From NCBI GenBank assembly GCA_936928855.1, contig CAKZHZ010000038.1, positions 1 to 23,888 on the forward strand: a stretch of 23,888 bases of DNA, given 5' to 3'. Positions 21,933 through 23,888 of the stretch are shown piece by piece. Origin of the DNA: an uncultured Polycyclovorans sp. (GTDB lineage: Bacteria > Pseudomonadota > Gammaproteobacteria > Nevskiales > Nevskiaceae). The notes beneath the pieces were generated by a model. That model searched no databases. It worked only from the letters and a program-made list of their open reading frames with translations, and was not told the DNA's origin. How positions within the stretch are numbered: position 1 is the first letter of the stretch; each line of letters starts with the position of its first letter. Made by a program: the position numbers and the translations under genes.

Positions 21933-21954
21933 CTCAAGCCACGGGCCGGAACCC

Positions 21955-23118
21955 TCAGTGCACGCGCTCGAGCACTGTCGCCACGCCCTGCCCCATGCCG
22001 ATACACATGGTCGCCACACCGAACTGCCCGCCCTGCTCATTGAGCACATGGGCCAGCGCACCGGTGATGCGCGCACCCGAGCAGCCCAGCGGGTGACCCA
22101 GGGCGATGGCGCCGCCCTTGAGGTTGATGCGGTCCATCCGCTCGGTGAGCTTGAGGTCCTTGATCACCGCCAGTGACTGCGCGGCGAAAGCCTCGTTGAG
22201 CTCGAAGTAGTCGATGTTGTCGATCGACAGTCCGGCCCGCTTGAGCGCCTTCTGCGTCGCCGGCACCGGTCCGATACCCATGATCGACGGATTGCAGCCG
22301 GCTGCCGCCACCGACACGATGCGCGCCATCGGCTTCAGGCCCAGTGCCTTGGCCTTGTCGGCGCTCATCACCAGCACGCAGGACGCACCATCGGAGATGG
22401 CGGAGCTGTTGCCGGCAGTCACCGAGCCCTTGGGGTTGAACGCCGGGCGCAGGCCGCCCAGGCCTTCCAGGCTGGCATCAGCACGGGCAACCTCGTCCCA
22501 GTCCACCAGCACCGGCGCGCCATCGGCATCGTGCCCGGCGATCGGCAGGATCTCGTTCCTGGTCTTGCCATCCTTGTAGGCCTGCACGGCCTTCTGGTGG
22601 CTGGCCAGCGCGAATTCGTCCTGCGCCTGGCGATTGATGCCATGGGTCTGCGTCAGCATCTCGGCGGTGAGGCCCATCATCGCCGCCGCCTTGGCGCTGA
22701 CCAGGCTCATCGCCGGGTTGCCGTCAAAGCCGTGGGTCATGGCCACGTGCCCCATGTGCTCGACACCGCCACAGATGTAGGTATCACCCACACCGGCCTG
22801 GATGCTGGCGAACGCGATATGCAGCGCACTCATCGAGGAGCCGCACAGGCGGTTCACGGTCTGCCCCGGCACCGTCTGCGGCAGGCCGGCCAGCAGGGCG
22901 GCGTTGCGGGCGATGTTGAAGCCCTGCTCCAGGGTCTGCTGCACGCAGCCCCAGACCACGTCCTCGACATCGGCCGGCTTGAGGGCTTCATTGCGGGCAA
23001 GAATGCCGCGGATCAGGCTGGCCGACAGGTCTTCGGCCCGGACGTTGCGAAACACGCCACCCTTGGAACGGCCCATCGGGGTGCGGATCGCATCAACGAT
23101 TACGACTTCGGTCGTCAT
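21955..23118 (-). CDS. fadA: 3-ketoacyl-CoA thiolase, beta subunit of the fatty-acid oxidation complex
   Basis: FadA cleaves 3-ketoacyl-CoA with CoA, releasing acetyl-CoA, in the last step of each beta-oxidation cycle; it works in an alpha2-beta2 complex with FadB. The 387 residues match E. coli FadA in length. Catalytic residues are clear: Cys92 (NRLCGSSMSALH), His342 (GGAIALGHPLGCSG) and Cys372 (CIGMGQG). The ATG at 23118 has GGAGA about 8 nt upstream. It lies 32 nt after fadB in the same direction, with a hairpin spanning the fadB stop, and is closed by a strong terminator. The fadBA order is the standard gammaproteobacterial arrangement. Confidence 0.97.
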   Translation of the reverse strand: MTTEVVIVDAIRTPMGRSKGGVFRNVRAEDLSASLIRGILARNEALKPADVEDVVWGCVQQTLEQGFNIARNAALLAGLPQTVPGQTVNRLCGSSMSALHIAFASIQAGVGDTYICGGVEHMGHVAMTHGFDGNPAMSLVSAKAAAMMGLTAEMLTQTHGINRQAQDEFALASHQKAVQAYKDGKTRNEILPIAGHDADGAPVLVDWDEVARADASLEGLGGLRPAFNPKGSVTAGNSSAISDGASCVLVMSADKAKALGLKPMARIVSVAAAGCNPSIMGIGPVPATQKALKRAGLSIDNIDYFELNEAFAAQSLAVIKDLKLTERMDRINLKGGAIALGHPLGCSGARITGALAHVLNEQGGQFGVATMCIGMGQGVATVLERVH

Positions 23119-23145
23119 GTGAGAAATCTCCAGAATTCAGTGGGG

Positions 23146-23171
23146 GCGACTTACTTCTTGTAGTAAGTCGC
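23146..23171 (-). other. Stem-loop spanning the fadB stop codon
   Basis: A perfect 10-bp inverted repeat (GCGACTTACT / AGTAAGTCGC, 6-base loop) covers the last codons and the TAA of fadB and ends 28 nt before the fadA ATG. Without a T-run it is more likely to affect mRNA processing, stability or fadA translation than to terminate transcription. Confidence 0.6.
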
Positions 23172-23888
23172 GCCGTCGGCAGCCATTTTCTTCATCGACT
23201 CGGTGGGCTCATAGAGCTTGCCGAGATGTGCGTACTTGGCGGCCTTTTCGAGCAGGGTCTTCATGCCCACGGTGTCGGCGTACTTGAGGGCCCCACCACG
23301 GAACGGCGGGAAGCCGATGCCGAGGATCAGGCCCATGTCGGCTTCCTGCGGCGAGCCGACAATGCCTTCGTCGAGGCAGCGCACGGTTTCGATGATCATC
23401 GGCAGCATCAGCCGGTCGATCACCTCTTCCTCACTGAACTCCTTGCGGCCTTCGGGCTGCACCTTGCCGATCATGTCGTAGGTATCGGGGGCCGGCTCCT
23501 TCTTCGGCTTGCCCTTGGGGTCGGTGGTGTACTTGTAGAAGCCGATCCCGTTCTTCTGCCCATAGCGCTTGGCTTCGTACATCACGTCGAGCGCCGTCTC
23601 GAAGGTCTTGGACATGCGGTCGGGGTAGCCCTCGGCCAGCACATCGCCAACATGGTGGGAGGTGTCGATACCGACCACGTCCTGCAGATAGGCCGGCCCC
23701 ATGGGCCAACCGAATTTCTCCATGATCTTGTCGACCGCCACGAAGTCGCCACCGTCACGCATCAGGGCCAGCCAGCCGCCGAAATACGGGAACAGGATGC
23801 GGTTGACCAGGAAGCCCGGGCAGTTCTTCACGACGATGGGGGTCTTGCCCATCTTGGTGGCCAGCGACACGGTGGTGGCAATGGCCTC
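23151..23888 (-). CDS. fadB: Fatty-acid oxidation complex alpha subunit, C-terminal part (truncated by window edge)
   Basis: FadB carries enoyl-CoA hydratase and 3-hydroxyacyl-CoA dehydrogenase activities. Only the last ~245 residues are visible: the end of the NAD-binding domain (KTPIVVKNCPGFLVNRILFPYFGG) and the two 3-hydroxyacyl-CoA dehydrogenase C-terminal repeats, with FGWPMGPAYLQDVVGIDTSHHV and GIVGSPQEADMGLILGIGFPPFRGG. The reading frame continues through the right edge, so the start and the hydratase domain are outside the window. It is followed by fadA, and together they form the beta-oxidation operon. Confidence 0.96.
   Translation of the reverse strand, partial: EAIATTVSLATKMGKTPIVVKNCPGFLVNRILFPYFGGWLALMRDGGDFVAVDKIMEKFGWPMGPAYLQDVVGIDTSHHVGDVLAEGYPDRMSKTFETALDVMYEAKRYGQKNGIGFYKYTTDPKGKPKKEPAPDTYDMIGKVQPEGRKEFSEEEVIDRLMLPMIIETVRCLDEGIVGSPQEADMGLILGIGFPPFRGGALKYADTVGMKTLLEKAAKYAHLGKLYEPTESMKKMAADGATYYKK

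Noticed and set aside
1..23888. Mobile element, prophage, CRISPR, tRNA or rRNA
   Set aside because: No transposase, integrase, phage genes, regularly spaced repeats, cloverleaf-forming sequences or rRNA-like segments were seen.

Overview
The window comes from a GC-rich bacterial chromosome, most likely a gammaproteobacterium. The pointers are the ilvC-pssA-leuA gene order, the fadBA pair, many GTG starts and 4-nt coupled overlaps. The gene mix (tandem DUF1329 proteins, alkylsulfatase-like lipoprotein, long-chain acyl-CoA dehydrogenase) recalls lipid- or hydrocarbon-using lineages such as Nevskiales/Salinisphaerales, but that placement is inference. I see no tRNA, rRNA, CRISPR array, insertion sequence or prophage gene. 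Coding density is high and no gene-free stretch exceeds 300 bases.

Region 1 (1-3562, minus strand) holds branched-chain amino-acid and phospholipid genes: ilvN, ilvC, a UUCG-capped terminator, pssA, then leuA (running off the left edge). Between pssA and leuA sits an unusually clear leu attenuator: a promoter overlapping the pssA stop, a 28-codon leader peptide with five leucines in its last nine residues, and competing hairpins over its stop codon.

Region 2 (3658-8289, minus strand) lies where ilvB normally abuts ilvN. It carries two tandem, equal-length DUF1329 exported proteins and a metallo-beta-lactamase-fold lipoprotein of the alkylsulfatase type. The acetolactate synthase large subunit (ilvB-like) is instead divergent on the plus strand (8494-10335), followed after 1 nt by a LysR regulator. 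A 7+7 inverted repeat lies in the shared upstream region.

Region 3 (11316-17183) is mixed metabolism: an alpha/beta hydrolase; a crotonase-fold enzyme with isomerase-type rather than hydratase-type active-site residues; a glycosyltransferase-panB pair; a multi-pass membrane protein; and a long-chain-type acyl-CoA dehydrogenase coupled to a GFA-family zinc protein. PanB and LeuA both use 2-oxoisovalerate, the product of the ilv pathway.

Region 4 (17311-19420, plus strand) is the most novel part: three genes joined by ATGA overlaps. They encode a small DUF4282-like membrane protein, an 80-residue soluble protein, and a 519-residue tail-anchored protein whose tryptophans mark exact 43-residue tandem repeats. 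Its stop codon directly abuts that of a convergent lipoprotein with a divergent M19-dipeptidase-like domain (19421-21799).

Region 5 (21904-23888, minus strand) is fadBA, the fatty-acid beta-oxidation complex. fadB is cut by the right edge, a strong hairpin spans the fadB stop codon, and a canonical terminator follows fadA.
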